Both the position numbers and the translations under genes were made by a program. The notes beneath the pieces are model-generated. The model saw only the letters and a list, made by a program, of their open reading frames with translations. It had not been told where the DNA came from and did not search any database. A stretch of 64,000 nt of DNA from Actinophytocola sp036378875. Lineage in GTDB: Bacteria; Actinomycetota; Actinomycetes; Mycobacteriales; Pseudonocardiaceae. Shown piece by piece: positions 7,749 to 16,589 of this stretch. Numbering within the stretch: the stretch's first letter is position 1; every line of letters begins with the position of its first letter. The DNA lies in the NCBI RefSeq assembly GCF_036378875.1, contig NZ_DASUVO010000045.1:62001-126000 (forward strand). The letters run 5' to 3'.

Positions 7749-8551
7749 GGCCTCGCTCCGCTCGGCGTTCGCGGGCCTGTTCCCGGCGGCTCGCTCAGGT
7801 GCGGCTCGGTGACCTGCGCCAGCAGTTGCCCGGCCGCCATCATCGGCGACCCGATCGCGTGCAGCGCCGACCACATGGTGACCTGGTTCGCCGTCAGCAC
7901 CGGCTTGCCGAGCCACCGTTCCAGCGGGCCGATGATGTCGTAGGTGGGCACGTTCGTGCAGCTGATGAACACGCCCTCGGCGGCCGGCACGTCCACCGAG
8001 GAGACCGCACGCACGGTCTCCGAGTAGCCGACCCGCCAGATGTGGTCGAGCAGCCCGAGCCCGATGCTCGTCACCACCTCGACCCCGTGCTCACCCAGGA
8101 AGGACAGCAGCCGCTCGGTCACGCTGTCGATGTAGGGCGTCACAACCGCGATCCGCGTCAGCGCCAGCGCCCGCAGGGCCGCGATGAGCCCGCCGGACGT
8201 CGTGGTCGCCACCGGCGCGCCGGCCGCCATCATGCTGGCGTGCAGCGCGCGCTCGCCGGCCGCGCCGCCGACGAAGCTGCCCGACGCGCACGCGTACGTC
8301 ACCACCAGCGGTTCCGGCGCCAGCACGTCCCGCGTGGCGCGCCGCACCCGCTCGGAGTCGGACAGCGCGTGGGCCATCTCGATGGTCACCGGCACGGGCA
8401 CGAACGGCAGCCGCGTCATGTACAGGGAGATGTCGTCCGGCGCCCAGCGCCACAGCTCACGGTCGAGGGCGAAGTCGAACGGCGCCACCACGCCGACGCC
8501 GCGCTGCGCGACCAGGCCGAGGACCTCCACCGGGGGTCTGTCGGGAAGCAT
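7745..8551 (-). CDS. Maleate cis-trans isomerase-like enzyme (two active-site Cys)
   Basis: 268 aa, Asp/Glu racemase superfamily. Both expected cysteines are present: VTYACASGSFVGG and VFISCTNVPTYDIIG. The C-terminal GKPVLTANQVTMWSALHAIG is a maleate isomerase/arylmalonate decarboxylase-family hallmark. It could isomerise or racemise an unsaturated or alpha-carboxy acid; the substrate is unknown. ATG 8551 lies 12 nt downstream of the DUF3830 gene and its stop overlaps the next gene by 4 nt, so it belongs to the same operon. Confidence 0.8.
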   Translation of the reverse strand: MLPDRPPVEVLGLVAQRGVGVVAPFDFALDRELWRWAPDDISLYMTRLPFVPVPVTIEMAHALSDSERVRRATRDVLAPEPLVVTYACASGSFVGGAAGERALHASMMAAGAPVATTTSGGLIAALRALALTRIAVVTPYIDSVTERLLSFLGEHGVEVVTSIGLGLLDHIWRVGYSETVRAVSSVDVPAAEGVFISCTNVPTYDIIGPLERWLGKPVLTANQVTMWSALHAIGSPMMAAGQLLAQVTEPHLSEPPGTGPRTPSGARP

Positions 8552-8563
8552 GGCCGCCCCCGC

Positions 8564-9058
8564 TCAGCCGTCGTGCCGCTGGTAAACCAGCCGCTCACCG
8601 ACGCTGCCCGACCTCCAGACGTCGTTGCATGCCTCGGCCATCGCGTCGAGCCCCTCGACGATCGAGCCGTAGACGTTCCCCGGCACCCAACCGACATCGC
8701 CGTTGAGCAGGATGTTGTTGCGGCCGTAGAAGATCGCGAGGTCGATGACGCCCGGCAGCTGCTCGAGACCCTTCTCCTCCTTGAAGGCGCGGTCGAGCAT
8801 GCCGCCGGGGAAGTCGAAGAACACCACGTCGCCGGGGATCGGGGTGACGGTGGGGTTCTCGTAGCCGATGGGCTCGTCGACGAACCGTTCCACCATCGTG
8901 TAGATCTCGTTGCGGGCGTACTTGGCGTGGTGCACCGGCCCGGCGTGGGGGAGGTTCTCCCACACGGCGTCACAGGTTCGGGGTGCGTCCTTGTCGAGGA
9001 GCTGGGCCACGCACGAGACGCCACGGCGTTCGAGTGTGATCGTCATGAATCGAGCCAT
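8564..9058 (-). CDS. DUF3830 family protein (cyclophilin-like fold)
   Basis: 164 aa, beginning MARFMTITLERRGVSCVAQL. It contains DAVWENLPHAGPVHHAKYA and PGDVVFFDFPGG, the recognisable core of the DUF3830/cyclophilin-like family. Function is undetermined. Relatives recur beside maleate isomerase-like enzymes, hydantoinases and amidases, suggesting a role in handling a small cyclic or amide acid. ATG 9058 is used because GAGGGG lies just upstream; an in-frame start 10 codons earlier would overlap the operator. First gene of the leftward operon. Confidence 0.75.
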   Translation of the reverse strand: MARFMTITLERRGVSCVAQLLDKDAPRTCDAVWENLPHAGPVHHAKYARNEIYTMVERFVDEPIGYENPTVTPIPGDVVFFDFPGGMLDRAFKEEKGLEQLPGVIDLAIFYGRNNILLNGDVGWVPGNVYGSIVEGLDAMAEACNDVWRSGSVGERLVYQRHDG

Positions 9059-9077
9059 CGGCGTACCCCTCGTGAAG

Positions 9078-9089
9078 ATTGTTGACAAT
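9078..9089. promoter_or_regulatory. Palindromic GntR/FCD-type operator in the divergent promoter
   Basis: ATTGTTGACAAT, a 12-bp palindrome except for its two central bases (extended GATTGTTGACAATC, 9077-9090). It matches the TTGTnnACAA style bound by FCD-subfamily GntR proteins. It sits midway between the divergent starts at 9058 and 9120 and is the natural site for the regulator encoded at 6346-7011. Confidence 0.75.
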
Positions 9090-9119
9090 CATACGAGCGG
9101 TACATAGCGTGTCAATCCC

Positions 9120-10100
9120 GTGTCAGCAAGTACTGTCGTAGTCCTTCACGCCCCGAGTGGCAACACCGGGCGACCGGACGGGATGGCCCAGGTCGAGGCC
9201 CTCGCGGACGTCCGCTATTCCACCGGGAACGACCTGGTGGACGTGTTGCCGGGAGCCGATGTCCTGTGCGTCTGGGACTTCCGGTCGAGCGCACTGGCCA
9301 CCGCTTGGCCCGCCGCGTCCGCGCTGCGCTGGGTGCATGCCGCGAGTGCCGGCGTCAACCATGTGCTGACACCCGAAGTGGTGGCCGGCGACATCGTGGT
9401 CACCAACGCCCGGGGTGTCTTCGACGAGCCGATGGCGGAGTACGTCCTCGGGTTGGTCTTCGCGCTCGCCAAGGACCTGCCGACCACGCTGGCCCAGCAA
9501 CGGGAACGCCGCTGGCGCCACCGGGAGACCGAGCGGGTCAGCGGCAGGCACGCGCTGGTCGCGGGCACCGGCCCGATCGGCCGTGCCATCGGCCGCAAGC
9601 TCACCGCGGTCGGCATGACCGTCACGGGCCTTGGTCGTGTTGCCCGGTCGGAGGACCCTGACCTGGGTGAGGTGCTTCCCATATCGTCGCTGTCCGAGGC
9701 TCTGCCGGACGCCGACTACGTGGTGCTGGCCGCGCCGCTGACCGACGAGACACGCGGCATGATCGACGCGAAGGCCCTCGCAGCCATGAAGCCGACCGCG
9801 CGGCTGATCAACGTCGGTCGCGGACCGCTGGTCGTGCAGGAGGACCTGGTCGAGGCGCTGGCGGCCGACCGGCTCGCGGGAGCGGCGCTCGACGTGTTCG
9901 TCGACGAGCCGCTGCCCGTCTCGTCCCCGCTGTGGCACCTGCCGAACGTGATCGTGTCGCCGCACATGTCCGGTGACGCGGTGGGATGGCGGTCGGAGCT
10001 GGTGGCGTTGTTCGCCGACAACCTCCGGCGTTACCTGGAGGGCCAGCCGCTGCTGAACGTGGTCGACAAGTCCCGTGGCTATGTGAGGGAGAATCCATGA
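9120..10100 (+). CDS. D-isomer-specific 2-hydroxyacid dehydrogenase
   Basis: 326 aa from GTG 9120. The NAD(P)-binding domain is inserted in the middle: VAGTGPIGRAIGRKLTAVGM (glycine motif), DADYVVLAAPLTDETRGMID, the catalytic Arg in RLINVGRGPLVVQE, the acid in AALDVFVDEPLP and the catalytic His in VIVSPHMSGD. The family reduces 2-oxo acids or oxidises D-2-hydroxy acids. First gene of the rightward operon, overlapping the amidase by 4 nt. Substrate presumably belongs to the same unknown pathway as the divergent racemase-like genes. Confidence 0.87.
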   Translation: MSASTVVVLHAPSGNTGRPDGMAQVEALADVRYSTGNDLVDVLPGADVLCVWDFRSSALATAWPAASALRWVHAASAGVNHVLTPEVVAGDIVVTNARGVFDEPMAEYVLGLVFALAKDLPTTLAQQRERRWRHRETERVSGRHALVAGTGPIGRAIGRKLTAVGMTVTGLGRVARSEDPDLGEVLPISSLSEALPDADYVVLAAPLTDETRGMIDAKALAAMKPTARLINVGRGPLVVQEDLVEALAADRLAGAALDVFVDEPLPVSSPLWHLPNVIVSPHMSGDAVGWRSELVALFADNLRRYLEGQPLLNVVDKSRGYVRENP

Positions 10101-11479
10101 CCACGACGTCGATGCTCGCCGAGTACCGGGCTGGCCGGCTGTCTCCGGTGGAGGCGGTGAAGGACGCGCTCGGCCGCATCGAGGAGCAGGACGGTTCGCT
10201 GAACGCGTTCTGCCTGGTCGACGCGGCGCGAGCACTGGCCGACGCCGCGGCCTCCGAAGAACGGTGGCGGCGCGGCGAGCCACGCGGGTTGCTCGACGGC
10301 GTGCCCGTCTCGGTGAAGGACCTGCTGCTCACGGCCGGCTGGCCGACGCTGCGTGGCTCGCACTCGATCGACCCCGACCAGCTGTGGGACGTCGACGCGC
10401 CGTCGGTCGCGCGGCTGCGTGAGCACCATGCCGTGATCATCGGCAAGACCACGACGCCGGAGCTCGGCTGGAAGGGCGTCACCGACAGCCCGCTCACCGG
10501 CGTCACCCGGAACCCTTGGGACACCACGAAGACAGCGGGTGGGTCGAGCGGCGGTGCGGCCGTCGCGGTGGCCACCGGCATGGGCGCGATCGCGCTCGGC
10601 ACCGACGGCGGCGGGTCGATCCGCATCCCGGCGTCGTTCAGCGGGGTCTTCGGGATCAAGCCGACCTACGGGCTCGTGCCGATCTATCCCGCGAGCCCGT
10701 TCGGGACGCTCTCGCACGTCGGCCCGCTGTCCTGGTCCGTGCGTGACTCCGCGCTCGCGCTCGACGTGCTGTCCGGTATGGACAGTCGAGACTGGTCGGC
10801 AGGGCCCCGGCCACACGAGTCCTTTGTGGCCGCCGCCGAGTCCGCGACCGTCGCGGGCATGCGGATCGCGTTCAGCCCCGACCTCGGTTACGTGTCCGTC
10901 GATCCCGAGGTGGCCGCACTGGTGGAGTCGGCCGTCTCGGTGTTCACCGAACTGGGTGCGGTCGTGTCGGTCGCCGACCCCGGTTTCGCGGACCCGGTCG
11001 ACGCGTTCCACGTGCTGTGGTTCTCCGGTGCCGCGGCGGTGACCGCGCCGCTCACGGACGCGCAACGGGCGCGGCTGGACCCCGGGTTGCGGGAGGTGTC
11101 TGCGCAGGGCGCCGAGTACTCGGCCCTCGACTTCATCGAGGCGACCGCGACCCGCGCGGCGCTCGGCCGGACCATGGGCGCGTTCCACGAGCAGTACGAC
11201 CTGCTGCTGACGCCGACCATGCCGATCCCGGCGTTCGAGGCGGGCGTCGAGGCACCGCCGGGGTTCGACCGGTGGACCGGGTGGACGCCGTTCACGTACC
11301 CGTTCAACCTGACGCAGCAGCCGGCCGCGACGGTGCCGTGCGGGTTCACCTCGGCTGGGTTGCCCGTTGGCCTGCAGGTCGTGGGCCCGCGGCATGCGGA
11401 CGCGCGGGTGCTGGCCGCGTGTGCCGCCTTCGAACAGGCGCGGCCATGGCAACCGAATCGTGACCCAAGTCACTCCTGA
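10097..11479 (+). CDS. Amidase-signature family amidase
   Basis: 460 aa. The Ser-cisSer-Lys triad is visible: Lys in GVPVSVKDLLLTAG, and serines in TAGGSSGGAAVAVATGMG and GTDGGGSIRIPASFSGVFG. This is a standard cytoplasmic amidase-signature enzyme hydrolysing a C-N amide bond, probably the entry or a late step of the cluster's pathway. ATG 10097 overlaps the stop of the 2-hydroxyacid dehydrogenase (ATGA), so expression is coupled. Confidence 0.88.
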   Translation: MTTTSMLAEYRAGRLSPVEAVKDALGRIEEQDGSLNAFCLVDAARALADAAASEERWRRGEPRGLLDGVPVSVKDLLLTAGWPTLRGSHSIDPDQLWDVDAPSVARLREHHAVIIGKTTTPELGWKGVTDSPLTGVTRNPWDTTKTAGGSSGGAAVAVATGMGAIALGTDGGGSIRIPASFSGVFGIKPTYGLVPIYPASPFGTLSHVGPLSWSVRDSALALDVLSGMDSRDWSAGPRPHESFVAAAESATVAGMRIAFSPDLGYVSVDPEVAALVESAVSVFTELGAVVSVADPGFADPVDAFHVLWFSGAAAVTAPLTDAQRARLDPGLREVSAQGAEYSALDFIEATATRAALGRTMGAFHEQYDLLLTPTMPIPAFEAGVEAPPGFDRWTGWTPFTYPFNLTQQPAATVPCGFTSAGLPVGLQVVGPRHADARVLAACAAFEQARPWQPNRDPSHS

Positions 11480-11498
11480 ACCGCGTTTTCGCGTACCC

Positions 11499-11534
11499 TA
11501 CTCTAGAGTAGCTAGCGTTATTTAACTCGCGAGT
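11499..11534. promoter_or_regulatory. Twin palindromes ACTCnnGAGT upstream of the acyl-CoA dehydrogenase pair
   Basis: TACTCTAGAGTA (11499-11510) and ACTCGCGAGT (11525-11534) share the core ACTC-N2-GAGT and are centred 25 bp apart. They lie just upstream of the GTG at 11551. This is probably a TetR-type operator pair; no cognate regulator gene is adjacent. Confidence 0.6.
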
Positions 11535-11550
11535 AGGTAAGGGGGATCGG

Positions 11551-12876
11551 GTGTCGGCCAGCGAGGGACTTGGCGCCAAGCCGCACAGGCGCAATGCCAT
11601 GGGTGCCGTGATGTCCGCACTCAACAAGGTCGCGGGCGCGCCCGTCATCGACCGGCTCGGGCTGAAGAAACCGGTGGACAGGGCGCTGTACCAGGCGACG
11701 AAGACCGGGTTCCAGGCTGCCGGGGCGGCGACCCGCACGTTCACGGCCGCCCGCGAACTGGGGTCCGCCAAACGTTTGCCACCCGTGTCGGACAGCGGCG
11801 TGTTCGATCTGACCCCCACCGAGGAGCAGCAGCTGATCGTCGACACGGTCCGCGAGTTCGCGACCGAGCGGCTGCGCCCCGCGGCGGCCGCCGCTGACGA
11901 GAAGTGCGAGACACCCCCGGAGCTGCTCGGGACCGCCGGCGAGCTGGGCATCGCGTTGCTCGGCGTGCCGGAGGAGTTCGGCGGTGTCGCGACCGAGAGT
12001 TCGACCGTGACCAACCTGCTGGTGGCGGAGGCCCTTGCCACGGGGGACATGGGTCTCGCGCTGGCGTGCCTCGCGCCGGCAGCCGTGTCGAACGCGTTGG
12101 TGCGGTGGGGGAACGAGGACCAGCAGGCGACATACCTGCCGGCGTTCACCGGTGACGACGTGCCGGCCGCGGCACTGGCCATCCAGGAGCCCTATCCGCT
12201 GTTCGACCCGTTCTCCTTGCGTACCAAGGCGTACCGGACCGCCGGCGGCTTCCGGTTGACCGGCGTGAAGTCGCTGGTGCCCAGAGCGGCTTTTGCTGAG
12301 CTGTTCGTCATCGCGGCCGATGTGGAGGGTCGCGGACCAGCACTGTTCATTGTGGAGTCCTCGTCGGTGACGATCGAGTCGGAGCCGGCCATGGGTATCC
12401 GTGCCGCCGGCACCGGCAGGGTGGTGCTGGATCAGGTGGCCGTGCCGGAATCCGCTTTGCTGGCGGCGGACTACGCCGCGTGTGTCCGGCTGGCGAGGCT
12501 GGGTTGGTGCGCACTCGCGGTGGGGACGGGCCGTGCGGTGCTGGACTACGTCATCCCGTACGTCAACGAGCGGGTGGCGTTCGGTGAGCCGGTGTCGCAC
12601 CGGCAGGGCGTGGCGTTCCGGGTCGCGGACATCGGCACGGAGCTGGACGGTATGCGACTGGTGACCTACCGGGCTGCTTCCCGTGCGGCCCTTGGGCTTC
12701 CGTTCGCCCGAGAGACGGCGCTGGCGCGAAAGCTGTGCACGGACAAGGGAATGCAGATCGGCAGCGACGGCGTGCAGCTGCTCGGCGGCCACGGGTTCGT
12801 GAAGGAGCACCCGGTGGAGCGGTGGTACCGCGACCTGCGGGCGGTCGGCGTGATGGAAGGCGCGGTGCTGGTGTGA
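11551..12876 (+). CDS. Acyl-CoA dehydrogenase family protein with extended N-terminus
   Basis: 441 aa from GTG 11551, with GGTAAGGGGGATCGG upstream supplying a Shine-Dalgarno. About 85 N-terminal residues precede the usual ACAD start (TPTEEQQLIVDTVREFATER). The ACAD core follows: GIALLGVPEEFGG, ALAIQEPYPLFDPFSLRTKA in the FAD loop region, and DGVQLLGGHGFVKEHPVERW near the C-terminus. The FAD loop lacks the usual GSD triplet, so the substrate or partner may be unusual. It overlaps the next acyl-CoA dehydrogenase by 4 nt; the two may form one heteromeric fatty acyl-CoA enzyme. Confidence 0.8.
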   Translation: MSASEGLGAKPHRRNAMGAVMSALNKVAGAPVIDRLGLKKPVDRALYQATKTGFQAAGAATRTFTAARELGSAKRLPPVSDSGVFDLTPTEEQQLIVDTVREFATERLRPAAAAADEKCETPPELLGTAGELGIALLGVPEEFGGVATESSTVTNLLVAEALATGDMGLALACLAPAAVSNALVRWGNEDQQATYLPAFTGDDVPAAALAIQEPYPLFDPFSLRTKAYRTAGGFRLTGVKSLVPRAAFAELFVIAADVEGRGPALFIVESSSVTIESEPAMGIRAAGTGRVVLDQVAVPESALLAADYAACVRLARLGWCALAVGTGRAVLDYVIPYVNERVAFGEPVSHRQGVAFRVADIGTELDGMRLVTYRAASRAALGLPFARETALARKLCTDKGMQIGSDGVQLLGGHGFVKEHPVERWYRDLRAVGVMEGAVLV

Positions 12877-14063
12877 TCAACCTCGAGGTTCCCCGCAAGC
12901 TGACCACCTTGGTGGACCAGGCCCGCCAGGCGGCCATGGCGTTCCTCCGCCCGAACTCGCGGAAGTACGACCAGGCAGAGCACACGTACCCGAAGGAGCT
13001 GGACACGCTGGCGTCCCTTTTGGACGGCCTGAGCGCGTCTGGCGGCGGCGCGGGTGCGGGGGGCGTGCGCCGCACCTCGGGCAAACCGTCCACAGCGAAC
13101 ATGTCCGTCTGCCTGGGCACCATGGAAATGTGCTGGGGCGACGCGGGTCTGCTGTTGTCGATGCCTCGCCAGGGCCTGGGCAACGCGGCGATCGCGTCGG
13201 TGGCGTCGGAGGAGCAACTGGCCCGCTTCAAGGGCAAGTGGGCGGCCATGGCGATCACCGAACCGGACACGGGCTCGGACTCGGGAGCCATCCGCACAAC
13301 AGCCGTCCGCGACGGTGACCACTATGTCCTGAACGGCGAGAAGATCTTCGTGACGTCCGGCGAGCGCGCGGACTGCGTTGTCGTGTGGGCGACGCTGGAC
13401 CGCTCCCTGGGCAAGGCCGCGATCAAGTCCTTCGTGGTCGAACGTGACACTCCCGGCTTCGAGTTGGTGCGCCTGGAACACAAACTGGGCATCCGAGCCT
13501 CGGACACGGCCCACTTCCGCCTGGACAACTGCCGGGTTCCGGCGTCAAACCTGTTGGGCACCCCGGAAATCAAGCCAGACCAGGGCTTCGCGGGCGTCAT
13601 GCAGACGTTCGACAACACAAGGCCACTGGTAGCCGCCATGGCGGTCGGCATCGCCCGCGCCGCCCTGGAGGAAACCCGCCGCCTCCTGACCGAAGCAGGC
13701 GTGGAAATCGACTACGACCGCCCCACGAACAACCAACCCGCCGCGGCGGCCGCCTTCCTGGAAATGGAAGCGGACTACGAGGCCATGTACCTGCTGACAC
13801 TGCAGGCCGCATGGATGGCCGACAACCGCCAACCCAACTCACTACAGGCCTCGTACGCAAAGGCAAAAGCAGGCCGCTCAGCCACCGCGATCACCTTGCG
13901 CTGCGTAGAACTGGCAGGCTCGATCGGCTACACGGAACACGAACTACTGGAAAAGTGGTCCCGAGACGCCAAGATCATGGACATCTTCGAAGGCACCCAA
14001 CAGATCCAGCAACTGATCATCGCCCGCCGCCTGCTCGGGAAGACTTCCGCAGAGCTGAAGTGA
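12873..14063 (+). CDS. Acyl-CoA dehydrogenase
   Basis: 396 aa from GTG 12873 (GTGA overlap with the upstream stop). Canonical signatures: MAITEPDTGSDSGAIRTTAV (FAD/acyl loop), DHYVLNGEKIFVTSGERADC, and the C-terminal IMDIFEGTQQIQQLIIARRL, including the EGT motif that precedes FAD contacts. Straight-chain fatty acyl-CoA oxidation is the default expectation. No KstR-type box precedes this operon, which points to regulation separate from the sterol genes. Confidence 0.87.
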   Translation: MINLEVPRKLTTLVDQARQAAMAFLRPNSRKYDQAEHTYPKELDTLASLLDGLSASGGGAGAGGVRRTSGKPSTANMSVCLGTMEMCWGDAGLLLSMPRQGLGNAAIASVASEEQLARFKGKWAAMAITEPDTGSDSGAIRTTAVRDGDHYVLNGEKIFVTSGERADCVVVWATLDRSLGKAAIKSFVVERDTPGFELVRLEHKLGIRASDTAHFRLDNCRVPASNLLGTPEIKPDQGFAGVMQTFDNTRPLVAAMAVGIARAALEETRRLLTEAGVEIDYDRPTNNQPAAAAAFLEMEADYEAMYLLTLQAAWMADNRQPNSLQASYAKAKAGRSATAITLRCVELAGSIGYTEHELLEKWSRDAKIMDIFEGTQQIQQLIIARRLLGKTSAELK

Positions 14064-14115
14064 CCCCGTCACAGCGCCCGGCGGGCATCCGCAGGGTCGC
14101 GTCCGAGGTCGGTGG

Positions 14116-16089
14116 TCAGCGTCCTGTGATCTTCTTGAGTTGGGCGAAGGCTTCCTCGGTCTTGGGGTGGTCCGCGCCGAGTTGGGTGCGGTGGATGCGT
14201 GCGCCGCGTTGGGCGAGCGGGGCGGTTGTTGGGTCGCCGAGTGCGTGCAGGACCTGTGCCTTGAACAGCAGGGCATATCCGATGTACAGGTGGTCCGGCG
14301 CGTAGATCGCCTCGCGGATCTCGAGGGCGCGGGAGATCAGCGGCAGTGCCGTCGCGTGGTCGCCCAGGTCGACGTGGATCGATGCCAGTGCGATCAGGTC
14401 GAAGCTCACGTACGCGTTGTCCGGACCGTACGCGGCCTCGTCGATCCGCAGTGCGCGTTCGGCGAGCGGCAGAGCCGAGGCGTGGTCGCCCAGTTGCCGC
14501 TGGATTCGGGCCAGTGTGGCCAGGTCCGTGGCGATGGCTGGGCTGTCCGCCGGCAGACTGCTCTCGTGTAGCCGCAGTGCGCGTTCCGCCAGCGGGAGTG
14601 CACGGTCGGCGGCGTCGAGCTCGCGGTGGATCTGGGCCAGCGTGATCAGGTCGAAGCCGATCTCCGAGTCCCGGTCGAGGGACTCGTTGATGGTCAGTGC
14701 GCGTTCGCACAGTGGCGCGGCCAGCCGGCGGTCGCCGATCTGTATCAGGTACGTCGCGGCGAGGCGCAGCAGTAGTGCCGTTTCGGGGGACGAGTCCTCG
14801 GTGGTGACCGCCAGGACGTGTGGGAGGAGTTCCTGCCAGCGTTCTGGCGCGGCCGGGTCGCCGTGGATGTCATGTGGGGCCGCGGACAGCAGCGCTTCAC
14901 GAAGCCGCGCACGATGTGAACCCTGCGGCATGGCGGCTCGGACCGCGGCCTGCACCAACCGGTGCACCACCAGGTGTGCGTCCGTGCGGCGGGCCAGGCC
15001 CAGACCGGCCAGGGCACCCACCGTCGTGTCCCACGTCAGCGGGTCGGCCGCGGCTGGCAGCGTTTCGAACAGGCCCAACGGGATCGGCTCGGGCGCCAGC
15101 AGCGCGCACAGTTCCAACAGTTCGACCGAGGCAGGCGGTAGTTGGCGCAGGCTCATCTGCCACAGCGTGGCCACCACCACCGCGGGGCGGTCGGCCAACT
15201 CGCCCTGCGCGATCATCTCCTCCAGCCGCGAGGTCAGCAGGGCGAGGTACTCCTCAGGCGCGGTGTGGTTGTAGTCCATGTACCCGGCCGCCTGTTCCAG
15301 CGCGAGCGGCAGATCACCCAGCTGCTCGGCGATCTGGTCGGCCACCGCCTCGGACATGTCGGGTACGCGCCTGGTCAGCAGTGCGATCGACTCCTGACGC
15401 GCGAAGACGTCCAGGTCGAGCACGCCCGCCCTGGACGACCAGCCGCTCACCCTGGTCGTGACGATCACGTGCCCGTTGCCCGCCAGGTCTCCCGCGGGCA
15501 GGGCGTGGGCGAGCGGGCCTGGCTTCTCCCCGTTGTCGAAGATGATCAACCAGGGGCGGCGGTCGCGCAGCTTGCCGTACACGCGTGGGATGACCTGCTC
15601 GGCGCCGATCTCCGTCAGGCCCAGCTCGCGCGCCAGTGAGGCGAACTGTGTGGTGACGAGGTCGGGATGCTCGGCGTCCACGAACGCGACGAACCGGTAC
15701 TTCGGCAGGTAGCGGTAGGCGTACTCGATGGCGAGCTGTGTCTTGCCGACACCGCCCAACCCGTGGATGACGATGTCGTTCGCGGACGTGAGCTGAAGAC
15801 GCAGCTCCTTCATGACGGCCTCACGGCCCGTGAAGTGACCGTTGCGTGGGGGTAGGCGGAAGGTCGCGGAGGGCGCCTCGCTGCGCTCCCGGCGCGGCGC
15901 CTGCCACATGCCGACCAGCGCCAGCGGGATCAACAGGACCAGCACCACCCAGGGATGGGTGCGCACGAAGTCGAGGGGGCCCGGCCAGCGGCTCTGCCCG
16001 GAAGCGGCGTTGAAGGCGAGGCTGCCGACGAACAGCACGAGCAGCGCGGCCACCACTTTCGCCAGCGTCCGCCACATTCCCGCGAGCAT
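14116..16089 (-). CDS. Membrane-anchored STAND NTPase with C-terminal tetratricopeptide repeats
   Basis: 657 aa. Two N-terminal hydrophobic helices (about 9-27 and 47-62) suggest membrane anchoring. The NB-ARC-like P-loop is HGLGGVGKTQLAIEYAY (Lys 116), with Walker B in RPWLIIFDNGEK and GNGHVIVTTRVS. After about residue 440, roughly five TPR units of about 42 residues follow, with repeated ALPLAERALRxxE and LATLARIQRQLGDH motifs. STAND/TPR proteins act as signal-sensing scaffolds, some in defence or antibiotic regulation. Convergent with the acyl-CoA dehydrogenase operon and not obviously linked to its neighbours. Confidence 0.82.
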   Translation of the reverse strand: MLAGMWRTLAKVVAALLVLFVGSLAFNAASGQSRWPGPLDFVRTHPWVVLVLLIPLALVGMWQAPRRERSEAPSATFRLPPRNGHFTGREAVMKELRLQLTSANDIVIHGLGGVGKTQLAIEYAYRYLPKYRFVAFVDAEHPDLVTTQFASLARELGLTEIGAEQVIPRVYGKLRDRRPWLIIFDNGEKPGPLAHALPAGDLAGNGHVIVTTRVSGWSSRAGVLDLDVFARQESIALLTRRVPDMSEAVADQIAEQLGDLPLALEQAAGYMDYNHTAPEEYLALLTSRLEEMIAQGELADRPAVVVATLWQMSLRQLPPASVELLELCALLAPEPIPLGLFETLPAAADPLTWDTTVGALAGLGLARRTDAHLVVHRLVQAAVRAAMPQGSHRARLREALLSAAPHDIHGDPAAPERWQELLPHVLAVTTEDSSPETALLLRLAATYLIQIGDRRLAAPLCERALTINESLDRDSEIGFDLITLAQIHRELDAADRALPLAERALRLHESSLPADSPAIATDLATLARIQRQLGDHASALPLAERALRIDEAAYGPDNAYVSFDLIALASIHVDLGDHATALPLISRALEIREAIYAPDHLYIGYALLFKAQVLHALGDPTTAPLAQRGARIHRTQLGADHPKTEEAFAQLKKITGR

Positions 16090-16099
16090 AGCGATCAGC

Positions 16100-16579
16100 T
16101 CAGGCCAGTTTCAGCAGATAGGAAAGCCCTGGCTTGTCGTCGAGGGTGATCTTCTCGCCGGTGGGCACGAAGCCGGTGCGGGTCAGCACCTTCCGGGAGC
16201 CGGTGTTGTCGACCGCCGCACGTGCTCGCAGGCTGGTCAGGCCGTAGGTCGTGGCCGCCAAAGTGGACACTTCGCGGACTGCGGCGGTCGCCAGGCCCTT
16301 ACCGGCGGCCTTCTCCGCGATGCGGAAGCCCAACTCGGCCGAGCCGTCGGCCACGTCCACCAGGTTGACGCGGCCCAGCACCTCGCGGCCGTCACCGATG
16401 ATCAGGTGGAAGTGGCACAGGCCGGCGTCCTGCTCGTCGAGGAGCGCTTGGTGGCGTTCCGCGAACAGGGCGAAGTAGCCGTCGCCGCGGTCCGGTATGG
16501 ACGCCGCGAAGTAGGCGCGGTTCTCCAGCTCGAACGTCAGCAGCGCCGGGGCGTGGTCAGGTCTGAGACGTTCGATCAC
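16100..16579 (-). CDS. GNAT family N-acetyltransferase
   Basis: 159 aa from GTG 16579 (MIERLRPDHAPALLTFELEN). GNAT features: REVLGRVNLVDVADGSAELG, then the acetyl-CoA pyrophosphate loop RIAEKAAGKGLATAAVREV, and NTGSRKVLTRTGFVPTGEK. It resembles RimJ/RimL-type acetyltransferases acting on N-terminal amines of proteins or small molecules. It lies 10 nt after the MaoC hydratase gene on the same strand and could be read through from the KstR-controlled operon, though a sterol role is not suggested by its sequence. Confidence 0.78.
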   Translation of the reverse strand: MIERLRPDHAPALLTFELENRAYFAASIPDRGDGYFALFAERHQALLDEQDAGLCHFHLIIGDGREVLGRVNLVDVADGSAELGFRIAEKAAGKGLATAAVREVSTLAATTYGLTSLRARAAVDNTGSRKVLTRTGFVPTGEKITLDDKPGLSYLLKLA

Positions 16580-16589
16580 ACGACCGAAC

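Noticed and set aside
7742..9085. A 447-codon plus-strand open frame over the racemase-like and DUF3830 genes
   Set aside because: Shadow of three real minus-strand genes with conserved motifs; its own translation is Arg/His/Asp-rich with no fold signature.
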